A stretch of 64,000 nt of DNA from Acanthacorydalis orientalis (GCA_034766995.1 CM068314.1:28606708-28670707), one strand, 5' to 3'. Positions 12,343 to 24,543 are shown, counted from the stretch's first letter. Notes: generated from the sequence alone by a model not told the origin. Made by a program: numbers and translations.

Positions 12343-12566
12343 AATGTGTGTGTAATTAAAAAAAGTACTTGTAAATTATCTGACGTAATCAGATTATAAA
12401 ATTAACAAACCCATAACTATAATAGTAACAGCAGATAATAACAAAAGGAAATATAACTTTAATCATTTCACACCAGCAGTTTTAGATCAAAATCCTACTG
12501 TGAACTACAACTTTACAAATCACAACAGTACATAACTGCAATTATAATACATATTGTATATAAGTA

Positions 12567-12569
<3 letters not shown>

Positions 12570-12605
<36 letters not shown>
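12570..12605. repeat. (TA)n array
   Basis: Pure TA units, about 36 bp. Confidence 0.95.
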
Positions 12606-12607
<2 letters not shown>

Positions 12608-12641
12608 CATTCTGAATTGTATTAAATATAGTGTAATTTTT

Positions 12642-12824
12642 TTATAACATGTCCAGCGAAGAAAAGTATGTGCTATTTATGATAGAAAACTTCCTTTCTT
12701 GTTCTACGATAAACATACGTCTGTTATTGCATTCGTGTGAAAACGGAAACGGGAAACCAACCAATTCTTTAATTTGCCATGACGTTTGCAGATTTGTTTC
12801 ATAATTAATGATATCTGCCAGCAT
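12642..12824 (-). CDS. 60-codon ORF, hypothetical
   Basis: The minus-strand frame starts with ATG at 12824, directly after an in-frame TGA, and ends at a stop at 12642. The translation begins MLADIINYETNLQTSW and has a balanced composition, with few of the Tyr-Ile runs seen in local noise, and the segment is richer in GC than its flanks. No domain is recognised. No introns, promoter or poly(A) signal are evident. It could be a small protein, but by chance alone a window this size should contain ORFs of this length. Confidence 0.2.
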   Translation of the reverse strand: MLADIINYETNLQTSWQIKELVGFPFPFSHECNNRRMFIVEQERKFSIINSTYFSSLDML

Positions 12825-13176
12825 TCAGCTAGGAACCCCCTGCTATCTACTGTACTATGCAAAGGAGATGTAACAGTGGCGTGGATTATTTATTGCAACT
12901 GAACACGAATAACAAAAATATTAAATGTTTGTATCTATAAATAAACGAATAACAATTTATTGATTTCTTAATCGTTTCTTACACGATAAACAAGATAAAG
13001 AGAATAAATTATGAAACAGTTATGGAAATTTAAAAGTGGTTTTAATAATAACGCAAAGCAAAGAATAAAAAACTAAAATCATATGTATTGACAGAAGTAT
13101 AAAAATCGAATAAAATTGTTCAGAAATCATAAATATAAGTATACATACCTACCTACCTATACGCATACACGATACA

Positions 13177-13195
13177 TATATATATATATATATAC

Positions 13196-13244
<49 letters not shown>
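13177..13244. repeat. interrupted (TA)n array
   Basis: Two TA runs separated by ACTACTA, preceded by ACCTACCTACCTA units at 13147-13159. Confidence 0.95.
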
Positions 13245-13245
<1 letters not shown>

Positions 13246-13698
13246 CACACGGTATAAATAAAGAAACTTTATGTCCAATTTAATATATTAAAAATATAAA
13301 TACTTTTATAATAAGTCAATACCTTTATTTTCTTAAACTTGCTTAATGCAGAAGAGTCAGAACATTGAATCAATGAACACTAAAGTTATAAATAAAACTG
13401 ACACAAATATCCACCAAGAGTTCGTGAATAACTTCAAATATATCGAATTTAATAGAAAATGATTTGATAAAATGTATCTACTAGACAGGTATTCGAGAAT
13501 TTCGATACACATTTCGGTAGATCGAAAAATATTCACTATTATTATCAAATACGCGATAAGAATTAATTTTAATGCAGTGACATTTCACATTGAGTAATAA
13601 AACAACGCGGATACAGTTCAATAGAAAATCAAAACCTACGCAGGCAGTCAAATTAGTATATTAGTTTGATCTAGGTGCATGGTTGCACTAATTATACA

Positions 13699-13702
<4 letters not shown>

Positions 13703-13758
<56 letters not shown>

Positions 13759-13770
13759 GTATATGTATAT
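13703..13770. repeat. (TA)n array ending in interrupted TATG units
   Basis: A pure TA core with TATATG interruptions at the 3' end. Confidence 0.95.
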
Positions 13771-14183
13771 AAGTTGTAAACATTTAACATTTATTTATAA
13801 AAAAATCTCTATAAAATGTCTATTGTTGTATTAAAAGAATAGTAATTTACTTTTTAACATAGTCCGTTTTTCTTGTAATGTATTTTTCAAATAAGTTTCA
13901 AGAAAATTGATTTTATGAACTTTTTTGATTGTACGATTAATCATATGTGAAGTGCATTGTTCATTTTGTATTTGGGATAATGCTTTCCTTAATTTTTTTC
14001 TCTATTCGCGAAATAATCGGTATGAGATGATAGAATAAAATTTTGAGTGTTTTTATCGGTCGGTGTCCGTATATACATAAAAAATGCCAAGAAATATTTA
14101 TTTAATAAATAAGAAATATTACTGTAGAAATATTTATCTTATAGATTATGAGAAATATGAACAATGCTATAGAAATTTGTAAA

Positions 14184-14429
14184 TTAACACTTTCGCTGCT
14201 GCAGGTGTCTTTAGGCGCTCAAGTAATATATTCTGACCAGTGCTGTAGGCGCCTTTAGCTCGAGATGGTACTGTTGACACCTAAAGACGTATATTTATTA
14301 TCTAGCATGTTGATTAAATACAAGTCAAAGGCTATCAGCTCTATTACATTTTCAGTTCTCTTTTTGAGCGAATGTCTACCGTCTGCCACACGCGCTCTGT
14401 ATTAGATTTCGACGCAGCGAATGGGTTAA
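14184..14429. mobile_element. piggyBac-type MITE flanked by TTAA
   Basis: The 246-bp block begins with TTAACACTTTCGCTGC and ends with GCAGCGAATGGGTTAA, so both ends are TTAA followed by matching inverted termini (CaCttTCGCTGC against CCCATTCGCTGC). TTAA target sites are the hallmark of piggyBac transposition. Subterminal inverted motifs recur inside: GGTGTCTTTAGGCGC near the left end, then GCGCCTTTAGC and GACACCTAAAGAC. No coding capacity is present, so the element is non-autonomous and would need a transposase supplied elsewhere. It is distinctly GC-richer than its flanks. Confidence 0.7.
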
Positions 14430-15641
14430 TATATGATAAAAAATATTAAACAAATACATAGTAACGCTATATAAATTTGGTATTCATCAAATTATAGACA
14501 TTTATCTCATACATAAAATTTTTAATGAATATATCTTGCTCACACTTACTTGATAGATTCTAGTTAAGGAATAACTGAGATGTACAACTGTATAAATGAA
14601 AAAAAAAAAAACAAAGAAAAAAATTGACACCAACTATTACTTTGAAAAACTGACCCTGAGAATTTTAATGATATTGTAAGGACATGTAATTTATATATTT
14701 CTTTAATTAATTTTTGGACAAGTTATATACATCTAGATAATAGTTTCATTAAATATTTATAAGGAAATTCTATTAGAATGACATGAACAAATTTATTAAC
14801 AAAAAATCTTCTTTGAGATTTTACTCGATCTACTAGTTTTTTTATAATAATTTTTAAATTATATTTATATATTTTTTGGACACTCGTTAAATTTTGCTTA
14901 CATTATCCATCTTGTTCTACCTCCAAATTGTATGTTAGTTCTTTTAATTTTATGTAATGTTTTATAAACGATTTTAGTTTTGGTACTGAATGTTCTAACA
15001 ATTTGAAACTTTAAACTGGAATAATTAATGTATTTTACATAAATAACATCATAATTACACAAATATTTTTCTATTTTTATTTGATTTATTAAGATTAGAT
15101 TAAGATACGTAGGTTATTTGATCTATTATTTGTCTTAGAAATGAAATTAAATGATTACATTTATTAATTTTTTGCACTTCAAGTAATTAGGCTATACAGC
15201 AAATCAAAACTGTGTATACTACGAATTAGGATAAGAGTATGATAAAAATCTGATGACATTGATGGACGAACGCTTATCAAAGCTTTTATCTATAAATGAT
15301 AAAATGTGGGCAGTGACATTGATCGTAGGAGTAGAACGTTTTTAAGTGCCTAGGCATTACAGCTGGTCTTGAGTGCAAAAGATTAATTCTTCAAAGAGTA
15401 TTTTTTTTATATCTTAATTCTCTATGATAAATGAGTTGATGAATTTCAAATTTATAGTAAGAAAATACATAGAGGAATCAATGACATAATTACAATTTGC
15501 GATTATTCTTCTAGAAAATATTTGAGTAAATAACTGTTTCTATTTGCATTAAAATGAATTTTTCAGATTAAATAAATTATTTTTTATAAATTATATATTT
15601 TATCAAAATTAATATAAAGTTTTTTGAGATCATCAAAGAAG

Positions 15642-15643
<2 letters not shown>
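14430..15643. other. AT-rich non-coding stretch
   Basis: No arrays, islands or splice-flanked frames recognised. A slightly more complex segment at 15180-15380 has no identifiable content. Confidence 0.35.

Positions 15644-15686
<43 letters not shown>
15644..15686. repeat. (TA)n array
   Basis: Pure TA units, about 43 bp. Confidence 0.95.
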
Positions 15687-15688
<2 letters not shown>

Positions 15689-15699
15689 CTAGTAAATGT

Positions 15700-16250
15700 A
15701 TTTGTATGTATGTACTACTTTTAATGTATTGTATAATTCCTCTCCTCTACGCCATTGTGCACAAATCTGATTCGTAAAACATTCAAGGCTAAAATGAACT
15801 TGTAAAATGTACAGCGAAATATTTCATTGAGGGTTGATTTGGAAGCAAATGTTCGATGTAATTTTAATACTTCATCGGAGCAAGAGGCTATTTGTGTACA
15901 CTGTACGTCTGTCTCATTCGCGAATCTGTATACATTTCGTGTACCCAATGTTACGTAAGCATGACTAGTTAGTTTGTGTTGAATGGAGGAACCCGGCCGT
16001 TGAAATGCGTATCCTTCGTTGATAAGACATATGAAACTAATTTATCTTCATATTGCATTCTTGGATTGTTTTTCCCATTCGTTATTTTCGATGTTTACAA
16101 AAGACGTTACAACAGTGATAGGAATAAATGATTCGGTACGTGATGAAGCACAATTCGACGAAAAAAATCGTACAAGGGTGTTAAAAAATGAGATTGCATC
16201 GGTTTATGGTATTCATTTTGGAAGTATCATTTATCTTTGTGAATAATGTT
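15700..16250. other. moderately GC-rich island with open frames on both strands
   Basis: A minus frame (15721-15948) and a plus frame (16019-16246), each of 75 codons, face away from each other across a CpG-containing core at 15985-16012. Both lack an ATG at the start of the open stretch and neither shows a known domain. The minus frame is preceded by ACTAAC and a TAG that could serve as branch point and acceptor. Divergent regulatory DNA with incidental open frames is the cautious reading. Confidence 0.25.
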
Positions 16251-16779
16251 TTTTTATTCACTTTTATTTAGTTGCCGAATCGAATTATTTTTCTTTCGTA
16301 TGGTTAATTGAATCGGTTAATAAAAAATCTAAATTAGACATAAATATTCAATTCTATGCTATGATGATATAATAATTTTCCAACAATGAAACAAACATTA
16401 CAGTCGTATTTCTGAACGAATACTTTTTTATACATTTAATAGATCTTTTATATACTATATTTTATAGTCCAGATTGTATGTATTTTTTTACAAGTTGAAA
16501 ATATGTAATCGTAGATAATTCACTTTTTATCATATTCAATAATAAATTAATTTATTTCGATCATGATAATAATCAACGACTATGGAAAAACACGACCTAT
16601 ATAAAAAATCATCTTTTTAGAAATGAATCTGTTTTTTTTCCCTGTACGATTTATACGATTCGCCCTTTTCGTTAATAGTTGTCGACACAATGAAAAATGA
16701 ACAGACCTTGAACACATTTCGACTATATCAAGTGTTTAAGTAACAATTAAAATTCAAATCTGGCCTCGTGATTAATCCA

Positions 16780-16924
16780 CGTCACAACACAGATTCAAAC
16801 AATTAGTTTGAGAAGCGGTGACTACGAACGCGCGCCTACTGTGTAGTCCGTGTCGCGACCTATTAAAGTGCGTAACACAAGCACAGACATAGCCAGTTCA
16901 CTGGCAGTCGGTTCCCTGGAATCA
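16780..16924 (+). promoter_or_regulatory. candidate promoter plus non-coding first exon
   Basis: A CpG-rich segment centred on 16830-16920 contains initiator-like CAGT motifs and ends in a full-consensus splice donor, CA|GTAAGT (GT at 16925-16926). It has no TATA box and no long frame, as expected for an untranslated first exon. This is inference from composition and donor quality. The downstream exon is not identified. Confidence 0.3.
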
Positions 16925-18139
16925 GTAAGTCAAATCCAGTCTTCGCCAAGATCGCACTAATGAAATTTGTCCATGCGTTTACCCTTTATGAATATTAATT
17001 ATTCGTTATGAAATGAACAGTTCATACAGGTCGATATAGATTAAGAATTAGACAGACGCGTTTTCAAGATACTAGTTTAAAGAGAGAGGCAGTCGTTATC
17101 ATGAGATTTGTATGGTGGAGTCATGGATTAATTGTCAAAAATAAATAGATTCTACTCTAAACATATTGAATGTTATTATTTCTAATCAGTTAGTTTCTCG
17201 ATTGAGTTTAAAACAAAAAATAATAAAAAAAATATACTAAAGAAATGAAAATGTATATACAAAGAAATCTATTTTTTCATGAAGAATCACTTGAACGTTC
17301 ATAGTTTCTTTGAAAAATATCAATGGATTCCTAGATCTACGCCCGGCTTCAAAAGGTTAAATCTGGCTAAAGATGTCACATATTCTCAAAATAGTTGTAG
17401 AAGACAGAAAACTAAGTGATCTCTGGGAACGAAGACTATCAGGATGACTTTTTTGTCGAAATTAGAAAATATAAGTATTTGTAAACAACATGAAAATATA
17501 AGATAATGTATTTATTTGTCTATCTGACAATAAAAAAATATTGTAATATTATGATATTAACCATAAATATACTGAAATAAATAACGATAAGTTTTTGTTA
17601 ATAATTAATATCTATGGGGAGAGAAGAGGTTAATATTTCTTATCCACATGACATCGTTTTTTCTGATTAAAATATGTAAGTTAAAAATTGATAAGAAATG
17701 AATCAACTCATACTATATGAAATAAAATGTTTTCTTTTTGATGTCTCATACAAGAAAAACTGCTTATACTTTCTCATAAATAAATAATATAGATAAGTGA
17801 TATTATCAGTCTGATATATAGTTCATAAGAAAAAAAAGATCCAATATCAACTACATAAATAATAATGTTAAATTTCTTAGATCTTTTTTTTGTTATAAAT
17901 ATATTGTCAATTTAATTTTATTTCAGTTTTTCAAATGTCATTGAATCAAATCTGATAAAATAATAGTAACTCTCACATTATTCGACTTATTTAGATTATT
18001 ATAAATTCTTTTTTTTATGAAAATAATTCTCATATTTCTAGTTATTTAGATAAGTGAAGAATTCGACTTTATCTTCAACTGTCGTAAAAGTGATAAAACG
18101 CTACCGAAATTGAAGTAGTAAAAATGAAATGAGCACGTA
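16925..18139. other. AT-rich non-coding stretch
   Basis: No array longer than 20 bp and no recognisable gene segment. This would be intron if the preceding donor is used. Confidence 0.35.
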
Positions 18140-18560
18140 TAAATTTCTTGTCATATGACAATAATATTCGCGCAACAACACGAAAGATGTCACAAAGTAA
18201 AAAAAAAAAACTTAGTTCAGTCATTTGTCACAACGGGGGCCACAGCTGCGCTACGCATACCGAGTGGCATTTTAATTCAGTTATTGAACATATTTTTTGG
18301 TCGTCTGAAGACATTTTAAAAATCATCAGCATGTCTGCGCATTTCGCTCCGTGTTTCCTCCCCATTCGGCGTGTAATACTTTAAGTCGGGCGGCGACGAC
18401 CCTCCTGCCTCCGGAGGAAATGTACCATCCGCAAAATACATTATTACGCCCGTTATATTGTCTCCGATGGCTTTCGGCTCGGGTGAAATATAAATTATTG
18501 TCGTTTGATGGCGACATGCAAATGCACGTTCTTCCTTGTCGCATGTCGTTGATGGAACTT
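18140..18560. promoter_or_regulatory. GC-richer island with POU-octamer hairpin, candidate enhancer
   Basis: About 350 bp of complex, CpG-containing DNA. CGACATGC (18512-18519) and GCATGTCG (18541-18548) form a perfect 8-bp inverted repeat. An octamer ATGCAAAT (18516-18523) overlaps the left arm, and AT-rich homeodomain-like sites occur upstream. Frames are open on both strands (minus 18326-18544; plus from 18351), but neither is recognised. The plus one runs into the TA array, so coding is unlikely. Confidence 0.35.
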
Positions 18561-18666
18561 CTGTTTTATTCGATTTTTTCGCGTGTACTTGTATTTTTTA
18601 CTTTTTTACGTGTTTATTACCATTCATTTTCGTGTTTTCTTGTAATTTTTTATCAAGGGTTTTATA

Positions 18667-18673
18667 CACACAC

Positions 18674-18739
<66 letters not shown>

Positions 18740-18753
18740 TCGTATATATATAT
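18667..18753. repeat. (CA)n(TA)n microsatellite with interruptions
   Basis: Four CA units lead into TA runs interrupted by CATA and CTCG. Confidence 0.95.
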
Positions 18754-19046
18754 GCATGTAAGTATTGAGAATAAATATTACATTTACATAATAACTTTTT
18801 TGTATTTATTTTCTCTATTCATTTCGTGTCTGAAATTTAAACTATATCTATAAATTATTGTTAATAAATTTGGAATAACAATTCTATTCTTAATTATATA
18901 CAATAGATAATTGTATACATAAAATAATTAGAATTAGTATTAATATTAAAACAGAAATATTTTCGAAATTTCGTTTAGCATTTCATTATATTTTTTTATT
19001 AATTGTATATGCAGTTGAAAAATCTATGAAAAAAGATGGGCAGACA

Positions 19047-19050
<4 letters not shown>

Positions 19051-19102
<52 letters not shown>
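19051..19102. repeat. (TA)n array
   Basis: Pure TA units, about 52 bp. A shorter array lies at 19463-19488. Confidence 0.95.
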
Positions 19103-19105
<3 letters not shown>

Positions 19106-19559
19106 TTATCATTAAGTTATTAATTTTCAATCATTTGTAGTTTTTTGCTAAGATAAACGTTTGATACGTTTATATACTGACAAAGTAAAGAGCAGAGATG
19201 AAACTATAATTATTTTTCAAGTGAAAAAAGTCCATAGAGGATGATATACTTCTATATTTACTCAATCATTGTTTCTGTGTGGTCATCAAGATTAACCACT
19301 GGACCATATCGATTTCTATACGATGGATAAAAAAGGTGTAGTAATTACTTTCATCTTAAAATTAAACGTCATAATTTTAAATAAGTTGTTATAGACTGCA
19401 TATGTATATATTTTCAATATAATTAAACTTGTTTTTTTCTTCAATTGATTATATATTAATTTAATATATATATATATATATATATATGCGTAAGTATTTA
19501 TATAAATATGTACGTTTACTGACATAAAAATTAAACATTAAAAATAAGAACGATATGAA

Positions 19560-20290
19560 AGAGCGCATTGCATTTGACAGTTGCACGAAACACGTACAAA
19601 TAATTCAATTGAAATGACAATCACATTTTGCCATAATGGAACATTTTTCGAAAACAACACAGCGACTGGAGGCGTTAAAAAAGAAACGAAAAGCACAAAA
19701 AAGAACGCTACGTTAGAAACTTAATTTAAAAATCTCCATTTCGTTCGAGAACTAATCAAAGCTTAAAAGTATTCACAGTGTTTGTTGGTTTTCGCTTCGC
19801 TTGCCGACTGCGCCCGGTTCGGTATCTACCGACCGAACACGTCTATAAAATAAAAGCTACGCTAGGAAATCATATTTCCGTACACGTTTCCATTATTAAC
19901 TTTAGGGAAATGTTATTTTTTATTCAAATCAAACAGCGATGTGTTCGGTACGCGACGACCACGATCTGGTGACGCCTTCACTGTTCCGCGTACGGCGTCG
20001 ACGATTTAGCACTCTTCGTTTTTTTTCTGTCTCCCCGTTCGCCCGTCGCTCGTGCCACCACTGTTCTCTCATACACCCCCACTTTTATGTACCCTCATTC
20101 GGTTGAACGCGTCGTGAGACCTATTGCGAGCTAAACGACTCGCCACTTTGTGATGTCACAAGAACTTAAGCAGTCATTTGTCATCTTGCACGGCTTATGG
20201 CTTCTGAATTTTCGTCTTGAACTCGGAAGAACTAGAATAAGAAGTCTGCGACGTCAACGAGTCACATTTACGTGGCATTTCGTTTCAAAT
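19560..20290. promoter_or_regulatory. large CpG-rich island with TATA box and inverted repeat
   Basis: This is the longest GC-rich block in the window. At 19817-19838, GTTCGGT and ACCGAAC form a 7-bp inverted repeat with an 8-base loop, followed at 19844 by TATAAAATAAAA, a good TATA box on the plus strand. A pyrimidine/CpG-rich tract follows at 20010-20110. The octamer GTTCGGTA recurs near 19943. A plus frame (19778-19972) is open but begins without ATG and has no known domain. The layout suits a promoter with an untranslated leader, but the transcript start and product are unknown. Confidence 0.4.
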
Positions 20291-22004
20291 AATAAAAATT
20301 TCTTTTCAGATACTTTCTGAAACCACTTTTATGTAATCAATAGTCTACGAATTTATAATCAAAGGAACTTTATTTTTTCTGTTTTATATTGAAAAAACAA
20401 TGCCAATAAATATTAGATGACGAATTTCTAAAGATAATAATATGTTAATACTTTTTCAATCATTAAATTTTTACATTATTTTGATTATTTCTTTAAAATA
20501 AAGAGAATATTTTTTTAGAACATGTTTTTGTGTATATTGACGTATATTCAAATAACATTTTTTGAAATTACAAAATTTAGCTTTTGATTAGTAAAACAAG
20601 ACATAATTATGCATTATTAAAGAAAATTGAATCAAAATCAAAATATAAATATTAATATGAATATTTATATATAAATTTATTATTTGATACAATTATTTTT
20701 TTATATTATGGATGTATCAAATAATTTTGAAATTGATGTAACAATAAGAAATAAGATACATGTAAAAAATATTTACAATTTAAGACAATACCACATACTT
20801 GAACCTGAAACAAGTGCATCTATTATTTATTAAAAATATCAAACATCTATTGGTCTTCAATTTTGTAAATTATTTAAATGAATTTATGTTAATTTAATAA
20901 ATAAGTTCTGTAAAAAAAGAGATGTAAAATTTAATTATTATATTAGTTAAAAATGTCATAAACTGACGTTTAAACAATCGCATTGAATCTAAAATAAAAT
21001 AGATTATTTATTTAAATAATATTTTTCATAAATTATTTATGGATCTTGTTTACGGAAATGTAAAATTTCAATAATATTAGGATATATATTATAATAGATT
21101 ATTAAAGTATTATAATATATATTTATGTAAACTTCTTAATTACTCTTTTTTGTAACTATAAAAAAATAGTTCATTACAATAAACTTTATAGCACTGCGGT
21201 TAAATTTAGTTTTACAAATGAACTTTTCGTTCCCCACAAGTTACAAAATAATTTTCTTCTCAAAAATATTATGTTAATTTTGATAACGGCGCTATTGTGT
21301 TCAAAGTGGAAAAATACAGAAAAATCTCTGATTCACACTTTTTTGTACCTTAGCATTATGTATAATCAAAAAGTACATAAAATACAATTAAAATGACCAT
21401 CAATCAATTATAGAACATTTTTTATTCAGAAAGAAATAACATAATTTGTGGAGCAAAAGTCATGGATGAAAATAAACAGTTCATGTCTATATAAAATTAC
21501 ATTTTTATTCATTTACTTTGAACATCGGAAATCAGTCTATTTTAAATAATAAATATCATTTCAATGTACGTCCAAGGGTTGGTAAATACCACATTGAAGA
21601 CAACTGGTTTAAAGTATATAGAAATAAAAAGAAGTGAAGAAATCTCTATAATAAATTATGGTTTTAGTTCGAATCAAGACTTATATTAAGAAAATTAAAT
21701 TGTTAGTAAAAATATGCATTATTATATATATTGTAAGGAATTTCATTTAATTTGCAATACAGGGGATGTAATGCCCCCTTTTATAAATATATAGAACTAG
21801 TGTATTTTTAAATTATACGAAACTGATGTATATGACATTTTAATACATTGAAAGATCGTTCTAAAAATATAACTTGGATATTATAAATATTAAACATGTA
21901 TGTATATATGTTTTTATATGTCACTCAATATTTAATTAAAACCGGGAAAAATGCAAACACTTTTATCAGAAATAATCAGTAATTAGTGTCTCATTTCTAG
22001 ATAA
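20291..22004. other. AT-rich non-coding desert
   Basis: Stops occur in all frames. Only the hairpin at 20679-20725 stands out. A slightly more complex part around 21210-21360 shows nothing recognisable. Confidence 0.4.
20679..20725. other. 13-bp perfect inverted repeat (hairpin)
   Basis: ATTATTTGATACA (20679-20691) and TGTATCAAATAAT (20713-20725) are exact complements around a 21-base spacer. Confidence 0.6.
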
Positions 22005-22160
22005 CCGCAGGCATGTGTGTATGTGTGTGTTATGTGTGAATGAATGAGTTAGTTGGCAACTGTAGTAGACCGCAAATGAAACGATGAGACGCAACTGAAA
22101 GCTATACACCTTGCCGTTACTGCTATTGTGTACGTCTTGATTCTATGTAGAAATATAAGT
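22005..22160. other. small GC-richer island
   Basis: A (TG)-rich beginning followed by about 110 bp of complex sequence, with no open reading frame of note. Confidence 0.25.
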
Positions 22161-22463
22161 TTTCCTGAAGAATATTTAAGACTTTTTAAAACACCGAGAG
22201 ATTTATTCACAAAAAATATTACTTTTGCAATAAATTTAAATGCTTGTGTGAAATGTTTCTATGATACTTGTGTAACTAGCTAGGAAATGTGAGTAGTATT
22301 CTGTTAAAGAAATTGATATTTTTATTTTTAAAGTATAATAATATATGTTGAAAAAACAGGGACGTATAAAATTAATTTGGATTGAAAGCTAATGAAAACA
22401 GTTATTTTTTAAAAAGATACACTTTTTAAGACGACAATTTTTGAATATATTTTTTTATTATTA

Positions 22464-22468
<5 letters not shown>

Positions 22469-22504
<36 letters not shown>
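22469..22504. repeat. (TA)n array
   Basis: Pure TA units, about 36 bp. Confidence 0.95.
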
Positions 22505-22505
<1 letters not shown>

Positions 22506-22814
22506 GAATGTATAATTTAGAATATAATAGAATATATAAGCACATATATCAGAAATAATATCATTGAAAAATTTATGCTACCAATTGTAACAAATTATAA
22601 TAAAGTTCAAATTATTAAACATTTTTATTAAAATGTGAATAATTTTTCTATTTAGAAAAGAATTGAAATCTTAAAATAACTATTTAGAACAGTGCCAATC
22701 TAAGCTGTAAAATAAAAATAAAATATTTTATGTAATTTAGTAAATTAAATTCATTTACAAAGTAATGTTACTTTAGAAAGATAGATTTTTCGTTTTTGAA
22801 AACTTTATCTGTAT

Positions 22815-23120
22815 AACGACGCAGAAATGAACGTATGTGGAGACATCTGTACTAAACAACTTTCCGTCGCCATTTCAGTCAGATAGTCTGGTATTTCACC
22901 TCATTTCACGGCGATCTGACTTCTTGTTTTCATCTCATTTGTCCATTAATTAATTCGCTTCTGGCAGTCACTAACTAGTCTAGTTAGACATGTCCCCATA
23001 GGCATTGCATACACAACTACGCTGATGTCTGTCAACACTGCTTGTCTTAATCATTATTTAGTCATCTGTCTTTTATGTGTGACTTTTTGACGATGAGCTT
23101 TTTTTGGCATCTCGATTCGG
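22815..23120. promoter_or_regulatory. complex island with a 17-bp palindrome, candidate regulatory element
   Basis: About 300 bp of GC-richer sequence. CTAACTAG-T-CTAGTTAG (22971-22987) is a perfect palindrome around one central base, and TTAATTAATT homeodomain-like sites precede it. No frame persists, so it is not coding. Confidence 0.3.
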
Positions 23121-24467
23121 ATAGTTAACCACGATGAATTTTTAAATAAAAAATATTTACATGAAAATTAATTGATAAACTTGTGAGAAACTCTGTCTAC
23201 GATTAGACCTCATGTGTTTAAAATTAAATGAATCTTCTTTAAGAATACAGTGCACATTAAAATTTATACTAAGCAATTAATATACATATATTTATATATA
23301 AATTTCCTTTTTGTAAAACTGTATATTTGAATTAAAATTAATTCATCATTTATTCAAATACAAGTTATAATTTGTATAATTTCATTATTGCAAATTTCCC
23401 TTCATGTTATTTTATTTTTTTATAATTTGTACAAAAAATAACATTAGATAATTAAATTTCTTTAAAAAAATTAAGAAATCTAAGTTCATTACAGAGATTT
23501 TGACATTTTTTTAAAGTATTATATTTAAAACATTTTGATTAAATATATAAAAAATGTTTTTAATCAAAATTCTCTGAATAAACATTAATTAAACAGTCTT
23601 ATTTTGATATACTTATTTACTTTGCATAATTAATTGTTATATGAATATTTAAAACAGTTTTAATAAATTTAAATTTCTGTTTAAATATACACAAAATAAA
23701 ATTTTAGGCTAGAAGTTAAACTGAGAATTTATTACTTGAAAACATTTCATCTAGTTATTTTATTCAAGTTTTGTAATATATATATATATATTTATGTCTA
23801 AGTACTTGCTAAGACATTATTTATACCTGAACATGTATGTGCCATGAAGTTTATTATAATGAGCTATTTATGTTTTAAAATTAATTATGAATTTAATATT
23901 TCTTTGCTGCTGTAAAAGGTTTACTAAAATTATTGATATTGGCGAAATTATTTATGATAATCAATGATCTTATTTTTTTTCCAAAATGTATTTTTTATTA
24001 TTTCTCTCTTCCTCTCTCTCTCTCTCTATATATATACATATACATAGGCGTGTATGCGTGTCATAATAATTAATTTGAAAATTAATTCTTGTTGTTTATT
24101 TTTATATGTCATTCTCTAATATAAATAAGTGATTAAAATTTTTAAATTATTAACAGCTACTAAGTAACTAAACTTCATTTAAATTATCTACGACTTGATG
24201 ATATAGATCTTACAGGTTTTCTGAGATTCCAATGTTATAGTTTTCTTTGTTATTAGTTTATATCTTAATTTTCAGTAATTGTGTAGAAAAACAAACAACC
24301 GAGTATATATTTTCACTTCATCTATACACTTTTAGATCGTTTAAATCTTTTTAGTTTGTAAAGATAACTCTTTTAATCAAATATTAATAGTGAAGAAATG
24401 TTAATAAAAACAAACAATTTCACATATAAAATAAATGAACAAATTTACATTTTTAACTGTACTGTAC

Positions 24468-24471
<4 letters not shown>
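23121..24471. other. AT-rich stretch with small CT/TA arrays
   Basis: Holds (TA) at 23776-23791 and a (CT)n(TA)n compound array at 24004-24047. No coding signal is seen. Confidence 0.4.
23492..23576. other. nested inverted repeat
   Basis: ATTTTGATTAAA (23532-23543) pairs exactly with TTTAATCAAAAT (23559-23570) across 15 bases. The outer CAGAGATTTTGA (from 23492) can instead pair, with one bulge, with the TCAAAATTCTCTG that ends at about 23576. The right arm thus has two competing partners. Confidence 0.5.

Positions 24472-24541
<70 letters not shown>
24472..24541. repeat. (TA)n array, one of the longest
   Basis: About 70 bp of pure TA directly after three CTGTA units (24458-24472). Confidence 0.95.

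Positions 24542-24543
<2 letters not shown>

Larger units (their letters stand above)
12850..14183. other. AT-rich non-coding stretch
   Basis: Apart from the TA arrays listed separately, I see no coding or structured signal. A minus frame at 13357-13548 is hydrophobic low-complexity sequence. Confidence 0.35.

Noticed and set aside
18351..18853. Long plus-strand frames ending in Tyr-Ile repeats
   Set aside because: They stay open because (TA)n encodes Tyr-Ile without stops. The same artefact explains frames at 24398-24625, 38019-38366, 41185-41439, 41924-42212, 57012-57305 and 60821-61111.
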